This document shows positions 17,886-27,869 of a DNA stretch of 64,000 nucleotides, one piece after another. Made by a program: the position numbers and the translations under genes. Position 1 is the stretch's first letter. Each line of letters opens with the position of its first letter. The notes beneath the pieces were generated by a model. It was not told the origin of the DNA and did not search any database. It saw nothing but the letters and a program-made list of their open reading frames with translations. The stretch comes from an uncultured Alteromonadaceae bacterium (GTDB lineage Bacteria > Pseudomonadota > Gammaproteobacteria > Enterobacterales > Alteromonadaceae). The stretch is from the NCBI GenBank assembly GCA_950073835.1, contig CATMRP010000004.1, positions 1-64,000 on the forward strand. The letters run 5' to 3'.

Positions 17886-17918
17886 CGGCTTGCCCTTCAC
17901 GCCGTTAAAAGCAAGCCG
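17886..17918. repeat. Inverted repeat between GH2 gene and LacI gene
   Basis: Arms CGGCTTGC / GCAAGCCG are separated by 17 bases, within the 195-base gap after the leftward GH2 stop. No T run follows, so it is a weak terminator candidate or simply a structured spacer. Confidence 0.35.
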
Positions 17919-17941
17919 TAGCGCTTATTTACCCGCAAACA

Positions 17942-20323
17942 CTAAAACGTATACGACGCCGCACCGAGTTCAGGTGACTCAACGGTAATTGTTGCACCGT
18001 CAGGTTCTCCAAAGGTTTTCATCAGAAAAGCCCCCTGACCTCGCTCACTGACGACCGGTTCAGGATTCACCAGTTCCAGGTTGCCTGTGGCAGTCAGGCT
18101 GATTGGAATGCCATTGTCGTAAACCGGATTGCCGTTCGCATCGCGTAACTGCGCGTAAACAAAAATCAGATCGGGCGACTCGCTGGCAATGGCAACACCA
18201 GCAGTATCTACCGCTAATGTCAGGCGCTCTGCCTCCCCCGGAGTCACCACTTCATGCTGTGCAACCTGCTGGCCGTCAATATAGGCCTCTGCGCGCAATG
18301 TCCCCGCAGTAAACTCAGCAAGACTAAAAGTAAGCGGAGGGTGGGGTAAGTGACTGGATAGTCGGGTGCGCTGTGGTGACTTTCTCTCTACAAGCTGATC
18401 GTTTAAGTACAGCGCAACTTCCTCGGCGTTGCTATAAATCCGGATGTCAGTACTGGAACTGCTTTGCCACTCGCTGGCGATAAAGACCATGGGTCCGCTG
18501 TCGTAAGCAGCACTCTCATGATCCGGTGAGCGCTGGCTTTGATAGAAATAATAGCTGTACTTAGGTTGCCGGTACACACTCATTGTGCCGGATGCTTCAA
18601 TATCGTCGGCATAGCCGCGGTTGTAATCAAACATTACCCAGTACCCATCAGCATACGCCGGTGTCTGCAGATTATCGTTATGAGCCTCCTGAATATTAGT
18701 GGCTTGCTGTAACAAACGCTTTTCTCCACTGCCTAACAATTGGCGACTGGTACGTTCCTCTTCTTTAAGCCCCTGCCAGTCATCCTGATTCAGCCCGGCA
18801 TTCTGGGCGTAATACTCCCAGTCACCGTACTCAGACACATTATAGGGTTGTCTTGGCTCTTCATAATGTTTGAGTCGGTGTTGTCGAGCTTGCAAGTAGA
18901 TGTCGTAGCCATGCATCCAGCCAGCAGAAAGCGCCCCCGGATACTCTTCTTTTACCGTATTATCTAATTCAGCAACAAACGCCTCCGGCATCGCTGACTC
19001 GTTCAAGGAGCACTCCCAGGCCATCACGGATGGATGGTTGCGGTCGCGACGGATCAGATCCCGGCAGGTTTCTATCACCTGCGCCTGAAATGCAGGATCC
19101 GGGTTATAAAACTGCCAGCCCAGAATGGCGTTAAGCAGCACTAACCCAAGTTCGTCTGCTGCTTTCATAAACGCCGGAGAGTGGGGATAATGAGATAACC
19201 GCACATAATTAAAGCCGGCCGACTTAATGCGCACTGCATCGCGATAATCAGCCTGAGGAGACAGCGCATAACCAACATGCGGGTATTCCTGATGGCGGTT
19301 AACACCACGCAAGAATACTTGTTCTCCGTTAATCAGAAGCTCGTGGTTGTCGTTAAAGGCAAACTCGCGGATACCAATTCTGCGGCTTTGCCGCTCCATT
19401 AACTCACCGTTATGCAGTAACGTTGTCTCCAGTTCATACAGGTTTGGCGAGTCAGGGCTCCATAAACGGGGCTGTTCAACTGTGAGCTGCTGTTCAAGCT
19501 TTTGATCCGCGCCTGCAGGCAAAACTATGCCCTGTTCCTCACTCAGAATAACTTCATCGTTGAATCGCAACGTCTGGCGCACTGTAACCTGCTTATTAGC
19601 AGCGCTGCGGTTGTGCAAATGAGTAGCAACATTCACTAGCGATTGCGCTTCGTCTACCGTGGGATAGGTGACAAATACCCCACCACCGGCGACTTTATTC
19701 GCCAATTGCTCATCGGTGATATGAACAGGCTCTTTAACAACCAGTGATACACTTCTGTACAGCCCACCATAAGTATTGAAATCCAATGTAGATAGTGGCT
19801 TGGGACCAATCAATTCATTGTCACGATTATCCAGCTTCACCAGTAATGTATTGTTACCAGGCTGCAGGTGATCAGTGAGGTCGAGGGTGAAAGGCAGGTA
19901 ACCGCCTTTGTGGTGCCCTATTTTTTTACCGTTTAACCACACGTCAGCGACTTTCATTGCCGCCTCGAAACGAATAAGGACGATTTTATCCTGCCACGAA
20001 TCTGACCACGGTAAGGCGCGTTGATACCAGGCAGTGCCCTGCCATTGATTATTAACGATCATGGGTTCAACTTTTGGCGTATGTGGCAGCGTTACTTCAG
20101 TCCAATTCGCTTGTGTCAGTGCACCCCTGTCTTCAACATCACGAACGAACCGCCACCCGGCATTTAAACTATATGGTGTTGGCACCTCATTCGTTAGCGA
20201 GGTGGAAAGCGTTCCCTGATGGTGAACCTGACTATGATTTAATTGCGATGCGACTGGTGGGTTGGTGTCTTTGGCACATCCTGACAGTGCCAATAAAGGA
20301 AGCAAGAAAACACACTTTTTCAC
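17942..20323 (-). CDS. GH2 beta-galactosidase-like lipoprotein
   Basis: 793 residues. The lipoprotein signal MKKCVFLLPLLALSGC has lipobox LSGC. The GH2 architecture is a sugar-binding jelly roll (about 50-200), an immunoglobulin-like domain (about 200-325), a TIM barrel (about 326-600) and a C-terminal Ig-like region. Probable acid/base is Glu442 in ECSLNES and nucleophile Glu498 in NVSEYGDW; LRGVNRHQEYP is the usual GH2 barrel entry. The acid/base context differs from the common W-S-x-G-N-E, marking a distinct GH2 subgroup. Anchored in a membrane facing the periplasm, it would remove galactose from imported oligomers. The LacI gene follows on the same strand. Confidence 0.88.
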   Translation of the reverse strand: MKKCVFLLPLLALSGCAKDTNPPVASQLNHSQVHHQGTLSTSLTNEVPTPYSLNAGWRFVRDVEDRGALTQANWTEVTLPHTPKVEPMIVNNQWQGTAWYQRALPWSDSWQDKIVLIRFEAAMKVADVWLNGKKIGHHKGGYLPFTLDLTDHLQPGNNTLLVKLDNRDNELIGPKPLSTLDFNTYGGLYRSVSLVVKEPVHITDEQLANKVAGGGVFVTYPTVDEAQSLVNVATHLHNRSAANKQVTVRQTLRFNDEVILSEEQGIVLPAGADQKLEQQLTVEQPRLWSPDSPNLYELETTLLHNGELMERQSRRIGIREFAFNDNHELLINGEQVFLRGVNRHQEYPHVGYALSPQADYRDAVRIKSAGFNYVRLSHYPHSPAFMKAADELGLVLLNAILGWQFYNPDPAFQAQVIETCRDLIRRDRNHPSVMAWECSLNESAMPEAFVAELDNTVKEEYPGALSAGWMHGYDIYLQARQHRLKHYEEPRQPYNVSEYGDWEYYAQNAGLNQDDWQGLKEEERTSRQLLGSGEKRLLQQATNIQEAHNDNLQTPAYADGYWVMFDYNRGYADDIEASGTMSVYRQPKYSYYFYQSQRSPDHESAAYDSGPMVFIASEWQSSSSTDIRIYSNAEEVALYLNDQLVERKSPQRTRLSSHLPHPPLTFSLAEFTAGTLRAEAYIDGQQVAQHEVVTPGEAERLTLAVDTAGVAIASESPDLIFVYAQLRDANGNPVYDNGIPISLTATGNLELVNPEPVVSERGQGAFLMKTFGEPDGATITVESPELGAASYTF

Positions 20324-20702
20324 TCAATTTACCTTTCAAACTGTGATGGCTGATCACGCTTTACACTGAGCCAGGCGTCTGTTCAGCACGCCCTGTTTAA
20401 GCGAAGACAGCCAGTTAACATACGAATAACATCAGGGTAGCTTGAACCGCCAAGAAATGAAAGAGGTTTCCCAAAAAAAGGGTAACAATTACCCTTTAAA
20501 TTTTAGTTGAAAAAACGCTAATCAACAATAAGATGAAAGCGCAAATATCTGTTAATTATATAATTTTAGGAAATCATCAGCCGTAAAAAGGTATCATAAT
20601 CCTTATTAACAAGGTTAAAACAAAAGGAAAATTCACCGTCTCATTTGCCTGAATGTTAAATTTTATGTCATATTAGGGAAAACAAAAACGGCTATATTCC
20701 TT
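20324..20702. other. Divergent control region between the two GH2 genes
   Basis: 379 AT-rich bases without a gene. It contains a strong inverted repeat at 20477-20497 (listed separately) that could control both outward-facing GH2 genes. Confidence 0.6.
20477..20497. promoter_or_regulatory. Operator-like inverted repeat between divergent GH2 genes
   Basis: Nine-base perfect arms AAAGGGTAA / TTACCCTTT are separated by 3 bases. It resembles the repeats before the galactanase gene but has odd rather than even spacing, so it could bind a different regulator or the same one less well. Confidence 0.65.
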
Positions 20703-23138
20703 ATGTTTGCAACGCTACGAAAACTTCCCCTCCTGATGACGTTATTACCACTTTTGCTAGTGCCATACAGCGCAGCGTCGGAAGACCACGCCGAATTCAA
20801 TTTAAACTGGCGGTTCCATCACGGCCACAGCAAAGAGTTTAGCCAGGTTGAATTTGATGACTCAGGATGGCGTACAGTATCAATACCTCATGACTGGTCG
20901 ATTGAAGATCGCGGTGATAGCCAAAGCCCTTTTACTGACGATGCTCCCGGGGCCTATGACACCGGATATACAACAGGCGGGATTGGCTGGTACCGCAAAA
21001 CACTTACCGGAATAGAGCCTGACTATCGGTATATCCTGATCTTCGGTGGTGTATATATGAATTCGAGCATATTTGTTAATGGTATTGAAGTAGCGACACA
21101 CTATTATGGATATACCGGCTTTCAGGTGGATATCTCCGCTCACCTTCAGCCGAACAAGCAAAACATCATTGCCGTGAAGGTGCATAACAATGAGAAGAAC
21201 AGTCGTTGGTACAGCGGCTCGGGAATTTTCCGCCCGGTACAACTGATAAAAAAGCATCGTACTCACATAAAGGTATGGGGTACGAAGGTGGTGACTCGCA
21301 AAGTGCAAAACAAATCCGCCGAGCTGCAAATCAGCACTTCACTCACCCTTGACGGTACTCTCAAGCATCCTGTTGTGCTGGAAAACGAAGTGCTACTGGC
21401 AGGAAAACGCCAGGCTTTTGAACAGATTCCCGTTACTGATCAGGCGAACACTTTGCCTGTTGTCAGTACACTGACAGTAAACAATGCCGTACTCTGGGAA
21501 CCTGAAAATCCGCAGATGTATCAGCTTGTGCAGCGACTCAAACAGGGCGACACAATCATTGATCAACAAACCGTTCCCTTTGGCTTGCGCACCGTTGAAC
21601 TTAGTAAGACTGAAGGATTGTTATTAAACGGTATGCCAATCACTTTACGCGGCATGAACATTCACCACGATAACTATTCACTGGGGGCCGCAGCCCACCC
21701 ACAGGCTGAAGCCCGCAAAGTAAAAACCATCATTGCCGCTGGTTACAACGCCGTACGCTCTGCACATAACCCGCCATCGAGTGCGTTTTTACGCGCTGCA
21801 GACAAGCACGGGTTACTGGTTATCAGCGAAGCTTTTGACAGCTGGAACCAACATAAATGGGACAACATCAACGATTATTCAGCCGTGTTTAAACAGGATT
21901 GGCGAGCCGATTTAAGGCGGTTTATTCAGCGTGACGTCAATCACCCCAGCATTATTATGTGGAGCGTGGGTAATGAAATACCGGAACAAGAATCAGCATT
22001 AGGCGCTCGCACGGCCAAACAACTGGTTGAGCAAGTAAAAGCCCTGGATAACAGCCGTCCGGTGACCATTGGCACCAATACCTCAGGTGAATCGGCAGCG
22101 CAGTTTATTGCGAACTTTGATGTAGTTGGCTACAACTACCAACCGCACAATTACGTGAATGACTATGAGGCCGGCAGGGCCCGCTTTATGTATGGCTCAG
22201 AAACCTACTCAAAAGAGGCCTTCGATTACTGGCAACTGGTAGAGGAATATCCCTATGTTATTGGTGACTTTGTGTGGACCGGCTGGGATTATATGGGCGA
22301 AGCTTCCATCGGCTGGACAGGCTACGCGCCAGAATGGGCAGGCCTTGCCGATTACCCGTGGACACTGGCCTACACCGGCGAAATAGACGTACTCGGCAAT
22401 ATGCGTCCGGCAGCCTATTATCGACAGGTGTTGTGGAATACCGGCCAGTACACGGTATCGGCCTTTGTTGAAGCGCCTCACCCTTCGCTGTCACCTACGC
22501 CTGATCCACAATGGTATGATTACTGGACTTACCCGGACATTCACCCTAACTGGACCTGGCCTGAACAGCAGGGCAAGCCGGTAAATGTCACTGTATATTC
22601 GGTGTACCCGCAAGTAGAGTTGTTGGTGAATGACCGCAGTTACGGAACGCTGCCCACCAGCAAACAGCAGCAGTATACCGCACAGTTTAAGGTTCCCTAT
22701 CAACCAGGAGAGCTGCTTGCGCGAGGATTAAACAGTGATGGTGAGGTAATGGCAACGTGGCGTCTCTTAAGCAGCTCCCGCCCTGCCACAACAACCATTA
22801 CCCCTGAACAAAACAGCCTTCAGGCGAATGGGACTGACATTTTATATCTGGACATCCGGTTAGTGGATGCAAAGGGCCGGGAAGTCTATCACTGGGACTA
22901 CGATCAAGCGTTGACGGTGAATGTGTCAGGTGCCGCAACCCTTATTGCCCTGGGCAATGGGAACCCACGCTCAGCGGCAAGTTTTAAGCAATCACAGCGC
23001 AAAACATTTCGCGGCAAGCTACAGGCAATTATTCAGTCGAACGGAGAATTAGGCGATATCAGGGTTGTCGTTAGTGGTAAAGGTCTCAAGACTCAACGCC
23101 TGTTTTTAGTAACCACGCCTGGTAAGTTGCACAATTGA
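20703..23138 (+). CDS. Exported GH2 beta-galactosidase
   Basis: 811 residues with a signal peptide (LLMTLLPLLLVPYSAAS). Canonical GH2 layout: jelly roll (about 30-185, WRTVSIPHDWSIED), Ig-like (about 190-300), TIM barrel (about 300-590) with acid/base Glu425 in MWSVGNEIPEQ and nucleophile Glu500 in YGSETYSK, then C-terminal Ig-like domains (about 620-800). This is the SusD-less marine/Bacteroidetes-style periplasmic beta-galactosidase form (Trp and His of IPHDW, SAHNPP conserved). It likely hydrolyses galacto-oligosaccharides after TonB uptake. It is transcribed divergently from the GH2 lipoprotein. Confidence 0.9.
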   Translation: MFATLRKLPLLMTLLPLLLVPYSAASEDHAEFNLNWRFHHGHSKEFSQVEFDDSGWRTVSIPHDWSIEDRGDSQSPFTDDAPGAYDTGYTTGGIGWYRKTLTGIEPDYRYILIFGGVYMNSSIFVNGIEVATHYYGYTGFQVDISAHLQPNKQNIIAVKVHNNEKNSRWYSGSGIFRPVQLIKKHRTHIKVWGTKVVTRKVQNKSAELQISTSLTLDGTLKHPVVLENEVLLAGKRQAFEQIPVTDQANTLPVVSTLTVNNAVLWEPENPQMYQLVQRLKQGDTIIDQQTVPFGLRTVELSKTEGLLLNGMPITLRGMNIHHDNYSLGAAAHPQAEARKVKTIIAAGYNAVRSAHNPPSSAFLRAADKHGLLVISEAFDSWNQHKWDNINDYSAVFKQDWRADLRRFIQRDVNHPSIIMWSVGNEIPEQESALGARTAKQLVEQVKALDNSRPVTIGTNTSGESAAQFIANFDVVGYNYQPHNYVNDYEAGRARFMYGSETYSKEAFDYWQLVEEYPYVIGDFVWTGWDYMGEASIGWTGYAPEWAGLADYPWTLAYTGEIDVLGNMRPAAYYRQVLWNTGQYTVSAFVEAPHPSLSPTPDPQWYDYWTYPDIHPNWTWPEQQGKPVNVTVYSVYPQVELLVNDRSYGTLPTSKQQQYTAQFKVPYQPGELLARGLNSDGEVMATWRLLSSSRPATTTITPEQNSLQANGTDILYLDIRLVDAKGREVYHWDYDQALTVNVSGAATLIALGNGNPRSAASFKQSQRKTFRGKLQAIIQSNGELGDIRVVVSGKGLKTQRLFLVTTPGKLHN

Positions 23139-23533
23139 TTTTAATCTGGAATTGACGGCTTTTACCCGGGATATATAAATTGGCGCAGTCATCTGCGTCT
23201 TAGCACGCGCCGCCGAAGTGACAAAAATCAAACAACTTGTTCCCAAAGTTCTGAAAATTGAACATAGCTTTAATTTAAATCATATGGTTGTCTTTTACTG
23301 CAGGATTTATACTGCCCGAAATTTAATTATCGGGGGATAATCATTGTGAAAATCCTAGTCTACAGCACAAACTTTATTTCAATTAATCAAGCAATGGCAA
23401 CCGTTTAATCATAACGCTAATAACTTTGCCGGTACCGCTCATCGTATAAGTGAACACCTTGCTAACCGGGCCGCAAATTGGCCCCCCTCTTGTCGATGAC
23501 TAAAAGAAAATTCGGATAGGGTAGATCTTGCTA

Positions 23534-23722
23534 AGTATGGGTATCACCGGCTGGTAGTTGCCATTCGACAATCCAAAACTGTTCAAGCAGATGCAGCACA
23601 CTCCCAGGCAAAGCCATTTCACTTTCGTCGCCCATTAAGCACACAATATAGCCCTCCGTATTTCTCAGGCTTCCGGGCGTATTTGTGGAATTAGATACGT
23701 AAGAGAAAAGCCTCCCTTACCC
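23534..23722 (-). pseudogene. Possible 3' relic of an unidentified gene
   Basis: The minus strand reads about 62 codons without a stop, ending with a TAG, through segments such as GYIVCLMGDESEMALPGSV and LEQFWIVEWQLPAGD. The composition (Trp, Cys, amphipathic pattern) looks protein-coding, but no good start or ribosome site precedes it and a stop lies just upstream. It may be the tail of a lost gene, as with the galK-galT relic. I do not recognise the family, and chance is not excluded. Confidence 0.3.
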
Positions 23723-23805
23723 AAAAAGGTAAGCATTTTCCCTCCCCCACCCCCTTTAATAATAGCGAAAGAAATAATTCAGGGTAAATTTTTTCAGTTT
23801 TTCAT

Positions 23806-23819
23806 GGTAAACGTTTACC
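23806..23819. promoter_or_regulatory. Perfect LacI-family operator-like palindrome
   Basis: GGTAAACGTTTACC, identical to the site at 13200-13213, is placed about 137 bases before the second TonB receptor start. The identical repeat in front of both receptor genes supports a common regulator. Confidence 0.75.
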
Positions 23820-23955
23820 CTCATATGTTATAAAGTTGTTATGGCATGAGAAAACACCGACGGGCAAATGTCTGCGCCCCTTTTGACATCAATGCTCATG
23901 CACTCAAACAATTTTTTTGACACACATGAAAGCCTTTACCTTAGGAGGTAACTGG

Positions 23956-26613
23956 ATGAGGACACCGTTTAAATTAAGCCTTGCTGCAATGGCACTCGCA
24001 GAGTGCTTAAATGTATCAGCAGCGAACGCACAAGAGACTGAAAATACAGAAACTGATACCGATGCCATTGAAGCAGAAGTCATTACCGTACGCGGTTTTG
24101 GTAATACCCTGACGCGGTCATTGCAATATAAGAAATTAGCCGACTCAACCGTTGAAATAATCTCAACGGATGACCTTGGTCAGCTACCTGACGTCACAAT
24201 TACCGATGCCCTTGCCCGCTTACCAGGTATTGCAGCCGACCGAGATCGTGGCAACGCCAGCCAAATATCTATACGGGGAATGGGACCGCGCTTAAATCTG
24301 GCCACCATGAATGGTCGTGAAATTGTCAGCGGCGAGCCTAGCCGCAGCGTGCGTTACGAACAATTCCCTGCGGAATTGATTAGTTCAGTTGAAGTATATA
24401 AAAGTCCACTGGCAAAAAATATTGAAGGCGGCATTTCGGGACTCGTCGACATGCAATTTGTGGAGCCTTTGGATAAAGAAGAAAGCCTGCTGAATGTCAG
24501 CGGTCATATCATGCAGTATCCCCTTGCGGACGATATACCCACCGCAGATAGTGATGGCTACCGGGCTAATTTCAGTTACATCGATCCAGTTTCTGACACC
24601 TTTGGTTATGCCTTTGGCATTGCCGTTCAGGATCAGCCATCTATTCAAAAAGACGTGACCTCATGGGAATATAATAATGTCACTGCTGACCAAGGTGATG
24701 CCAATGGCAATGGCGTGCCGGAAGCCGCTCCCTGGGGCGCACAAACTGCAACGAAAGGCGGTAATAATCAACGCCTCGGCGCAATGACCGTGTTGCAGTG
24801 GTTACCTACTGATCGCCTTGAGATGAAGTACGATTTATTCTATTCCAAATTCGATATTGAAGAGCGTGAAGACCAGATATGGTTTGACGGCTGGGGTAAC
24901 TGGGGTGGCCTGAATAACTGGAATATCGCTAATGCGAGTAACCCGCCGCAAATCATTACAAAAGAGGATGGTTCGGAACAAATCATCGCAGGCGGTATGT
25001 TATGGGGCGGTAGTCACACCGCCAACAATTCTACCTGGTTTCAAACCAATGAACTGATCAGTACTGGGTTAAACGCCGAGTGGCTGGGAGATGAGTGGAA
25101 AATCAATACGGATATTGGTTACTCAGAAGCGTCTATTGAATCCCGCTGGGTGAATATTCAGTCCTGGTACTATGATGCCGAGGCCGATGCTAATGGTATG
25201 GATTACAGCTGGGATACCACCGGCGAGCGTCTGGCCATTGGCACTGGTTATGATATCAGCGATATCAGTGATTATGGCCTTAACTATATGCAGGTTGATA
25301 ACGACCGCATATTAGAAGATGAAATGATTACGGCGAAAGTGGATTTCTCCCGTCCACTTGAGTGGGGAGTGATTGATGCGATTACCTTTGGTGTTCGTTG
25401 GACGGATCGTGAAAAAGATAACAATGTTGTAAGCTGGCAACAGGATGTCAGTGACGCCAACGTCATGGTTGATGCTTTTGCCTACGAACTCGGTGATGGT
25501 TACGATGTCCCGGCACTTTATAGCATCGGAAATTGGTCAGAAGTCGCCGAATCTGCCTTTGGTGGTATCGACAATCGCACTCAGCATAACCAAACAAATA
25601 ATGACGTATTAAACAGCTGGAACGTAGAGGAAACCAATAGCGCAGCGTACTTTCAGTTTAATCTCAATGGCGAGATTGCAGGTATTCCCTACACCGGTAA
25701 TGCCGGCGTAAGATATGTCAGCACGCAATCCACCTCCAGTGGTTTTCAACAGTCTGACGGCGGCGCCTTAACCGCAGTGTCTATTGACCATGATTACGCT
25801 GAAATACTGCCGGCATTAAACCTGCGTTTTAGTATTACTGACGATTCGCAAATCCGTTTTGCGCTGTCCCGTGCCATGTCGCGCCCACCTTTAATCGAAA
25901 TGCGTACAGGACTACAAATCAATACAACATCGACAGTGAGAACTGCATCAGGAGGAAACCCTCAGTTAAATCCCTTTGTGGCTGATCAGATTGACCTCGG
26001 CTATGAATACTTTTTTGCTGAAGATGCTGCGCTGACTGTTTCATTGTTTTTTAAAGATCTGGAGAGCCATGTTGGCTCTGCAACAGAAACCTTAAATATT
26101 AATGGTGATAACTATCAGTTTACCGGTCCGATAAATGGTGACGGAGGTCAGATTCGCGGCGTGGAAGTGATGTACCAGCAAGCCTTTAATATGCTGCCAG
26201 AACCCTTCGATGGGCTTGGTATTTACACAAACTACAGCTACACCGACACCAACGTCAAAGAGTTTGAGCCACAAAACGATCCACTGATCATGGGCGGACT
26301 TTCAAAAAACGTGGGTAGTCTTACTCTGTGGTACTACAAGGCGGGAATCGATGCAAAAATGTCTTACAACTACCGCAGTGCATACACCAGCGTTGGTAGT
26401 TGGGACCCGGGGGCAATTTTCACCATCGATGATGAAGCAACTCTGGATGCCAGCATCGCTTACGAGTTTACAGAAAACTTCCGGGTAATGTTACAAGGTC
26501 AGAATCTGACCAACGAAGCATCAACCTCATATTTTGATAATGATCCATCCCGACCTCGACAGTATGCCGAGTGGGGACGCCGTTATCTGTTTGGCTTTCA
26601 ATACTCAATGTAA
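23956..26613 (+). CDS. TonB-dependent outer-membrane receptor (second)
   Basis: 885 residues from the ATG at 23956. This start follows a perfect AGGAGG six bases upstream and begins a signal peptide MRTPFKLSLAAMALAECLN ending NAQ; an in-frame upstream extension to 23917 lacks such a site. The plug (about 40-170) contains LGQLPDVTITDALARLPGIAADRDRGNASQISIRGMG, and the barrel ends YLFGFQYSM. Same carbohydrate-type receptor group as the gene at 10083 but clearly divergent, so a second galactan oligomer class or size range is likely. It is followed by a hairpin and then galE. Confidence 0.92.
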   Translation: MRTPFKLSLAAMALAECLNVSAANAQETENTETDTDAIEAEVITVRGFGNTLTRSLQYKKLADSTVEIISTDDLGQLPDVTITDALARLPGIAADRDRGNASQISIRGMGPRLNLATMNGREIVSGEPSRSVRYEQFPAELISSVEVYKSPLAKNIEGGISGLVDMQFVEPLDKEESLLNVSGHIMQYPLADDIPTADSDGYRANFSYIDPVSDTFGYAFGIAVQDQPSIQKDVTSWEYNNVTADQGDANGNGVPEAAPWGAQTATKGGNNQRLGAMTVLQWLPTDRLEMKYDLFYSKFDIEEREDQIWFDGWGNWGGLNNWNIANASNPPQIITKEDGSEQIIAGGMLWGGSHTANNSTWFQTNELISTGLNAEWLGDEWKINTDIGYSEASIESRWVNIQSWYYDAEADANGMDYSWDTTGERLAIGTGYDISDISDYGLNYMQVDNDRILEDEMITAKVDFSRPLEWGVIDAITFGVRWTDREKDNNVVSWQQDVSDANVMVDAFAYELGDGYDVPALYSIGNWSEVAESAFGGIDNRTQHNQTNNDVLNSWNVEETNSAAYFQFNLNGEIAGIPYTGNAGVRYVSTQSTSSGFQQSDGGALTAVSIDHDYAEILPALNLRFSITDDSQIRFALSRAMSRPPLIEMRTGLQINTTSTVRTASGGNPQLNPFVADQIDLGYEYFFAEDAALTVSLFFKDLESHVGSATETLNINGDNYQFTGPINGDGGQIRGVEVMYQQAFNMLPEPFDGLGIYTNYSYTDTNVKEFEPQNDPLIMGGLSKNVGSLTLWYYKAGIDAKMSYNYRSAYTSVGSWDPGAIFTIDDEATLDASIAYEFTENFRVMLQGQNLTNEASTSYFDNDPSRPRQYAEWGRRYLFGFQYSM

Positions 26614-26624
26614 GCATGCCTGAT

Positions 26625-26656
26625 AAGCACTGCTGTTGTTCTTACGGCAGTGCTTT
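26625..26656 (+). terminator. Probable terminator after second TonB receptor
   Basis: Perfect 9-base arms AAGCACTGC / GCAGTGCTT with a 13-base loop and only a short T stretch, 12 bases past the stop codon. Partial read-through into galE is possible. Confidence 0.6.
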
Positions 26657-26836
26657 CCAGGTTACTACTCAAACAATTTCAGTTTTTAGATCAATCAGGC
26701 CAGCCACCATCGTTCACATACCCAGACCCGCTGCGGTAAATTCAGGCTGGCTCTGATTCGGCTAACCTCGCCATTACAATCCCGGATGATGGCTGAGTTG
26801 CAGAAATACAAGCACAACTTTATTTAGGAATTCGTT

Positions 26837-27853
26837 ATGCACATATTAGTTACCGGCGGTGCCGGATATATTGGTAGCCATACCTGCATTGCACTCATTG
26901 AAGCAGGCCATACAGTCGTAGTGGTCGATGATTTTTCAAACAGTCATCCCGAAGCCCTCAAGCGAGTCGAAACCATTTGTGAGACAAGCGTTCCTCTGTA
27001 TCAGGGCGATGTCGGTAGCAGGGCACTGCTGGAGCAAATTTTTAGTGAGCACAATATTGATGGCGTTATCCACTTTGCCGGCTCTAAAGCGGTTGGCGAG
27101 TCAGTAGAAAAGCCCATGCTGTATTACCGCAATAATGTAACAGCCAGTCAGGTTTTGATCGAAACCATGCAACATGCCGGCGTGCATACCTTAGTATTTA
27201 GTTCATCTGCAACGGTATATGGCGACCCGCACAGTGTGCCAATAGCAGAGGACTTTCCGGTTGGCGCAACCAACCCTTATGGACGAAGTAAACTGGTGGT
27301 CGAGCAGATAATGCAGGATCAGGCTGTCGCTAATAGTGCATTTAACGCCATCATACTGCGGTATTTTAATCCGGTTGGCGCACACGCCAGCGGTAAAATT
27401 GGTGAAGATCCAAACGGCATCCCAAACAACCTGATGCCATTTATTGCCCAGGTAGCCGTGGGGAAACGTTCCGAGCTGTCTATCTTCGGTGGAGATTATC
27501 CCACCAAGGATGGCACCGGCGTCAGGGACTATATTCACGTGTGTGACCTGGCCGAAGGTCACGCCAAAGCGTTAGAAACCCTGCATGGTAAACCAGGAGC
27601 ACATATTTTTAATTTAGGCACAGGCGCAGGTGTATCGGTACTTGATATGGTTAAAGCCTACGCCAGGGTGAGTCAGCGACCAATTCCATACCAAATTGTT
27701 GCACGACGCCCCGGCGATGTTGCGCAATGCTACGCCTCCCCGGATCATGCAAAAACTGTATTAGGGTGGCAGGCAGTGCGCAGTCTTGATGATATGGTGG
27801 CAAGCAGCTGGCGCTGGCAGTCATCCAATCCGCATGGTTACCGTGAAGCATAA
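26837..27853 (+). CDS. galE: UDP-glucose 4-epimerase
   Basis: 338 residues, the usual GalE length. N-terminal Rossmann motif GGAGYIGSH (7-15), catalytic Ser region SSSATVYG and Tyr-x-x-x-Lys as YGRSK (about 149-153), then RYFNPVGAH. It interconverts UDP-galactose and UDP-glucose in the cytoplasm, the last Leloir step. Sixteen bases separate its stop from the next gene, which has its own AAGGAG, so the two probably form an operon. galK and galT lie 4.3 kb away on the opposite strand. Confidence 0.95.
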   Translation: MHILVTGGAGYIGSHTCIALIEAGHTVVVVDDFSNSHPEALKRVETICETSVPLYQGDVGSRALLEQIFSEHNIDGVIHFAGSKAVGESVEKPMLYYRNNVTASQVLIETMQHAGVHTLVFSSSATVYGDPHSVPIAEDFPVGATNPYGRSKLVVEQIMQDQAVANSAFNAIILRYFNPVGAHASGKIGEDPNGIPNNLMPFIAQVAVGKRSELSIFGGDYPTKDGTGVRDYIHVCDLAEGHAKALETLHGKPGAHIFNLGTGAGVSVLDMVKAYARVSQRPIPYQIVARRPGDVAQCYASPDHAKTVLGWQAVRSLDDMVASSWRWQSSNPHGYREA

Positions 27854-27869
27854 TTTAAGGAGAGACCCG

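Larger units (their letters stand above)
23139..23955. other. Long gap before second TonB receptor
   Basis: 817 bases. It holds a perfect LacI-type operator near its right end and, between about 23534 and 23722 on the minus strand, a gene-like open stretch without a start (listed separately). Elsewhere I see only AT-rich sequence. Confidence 0.6.
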
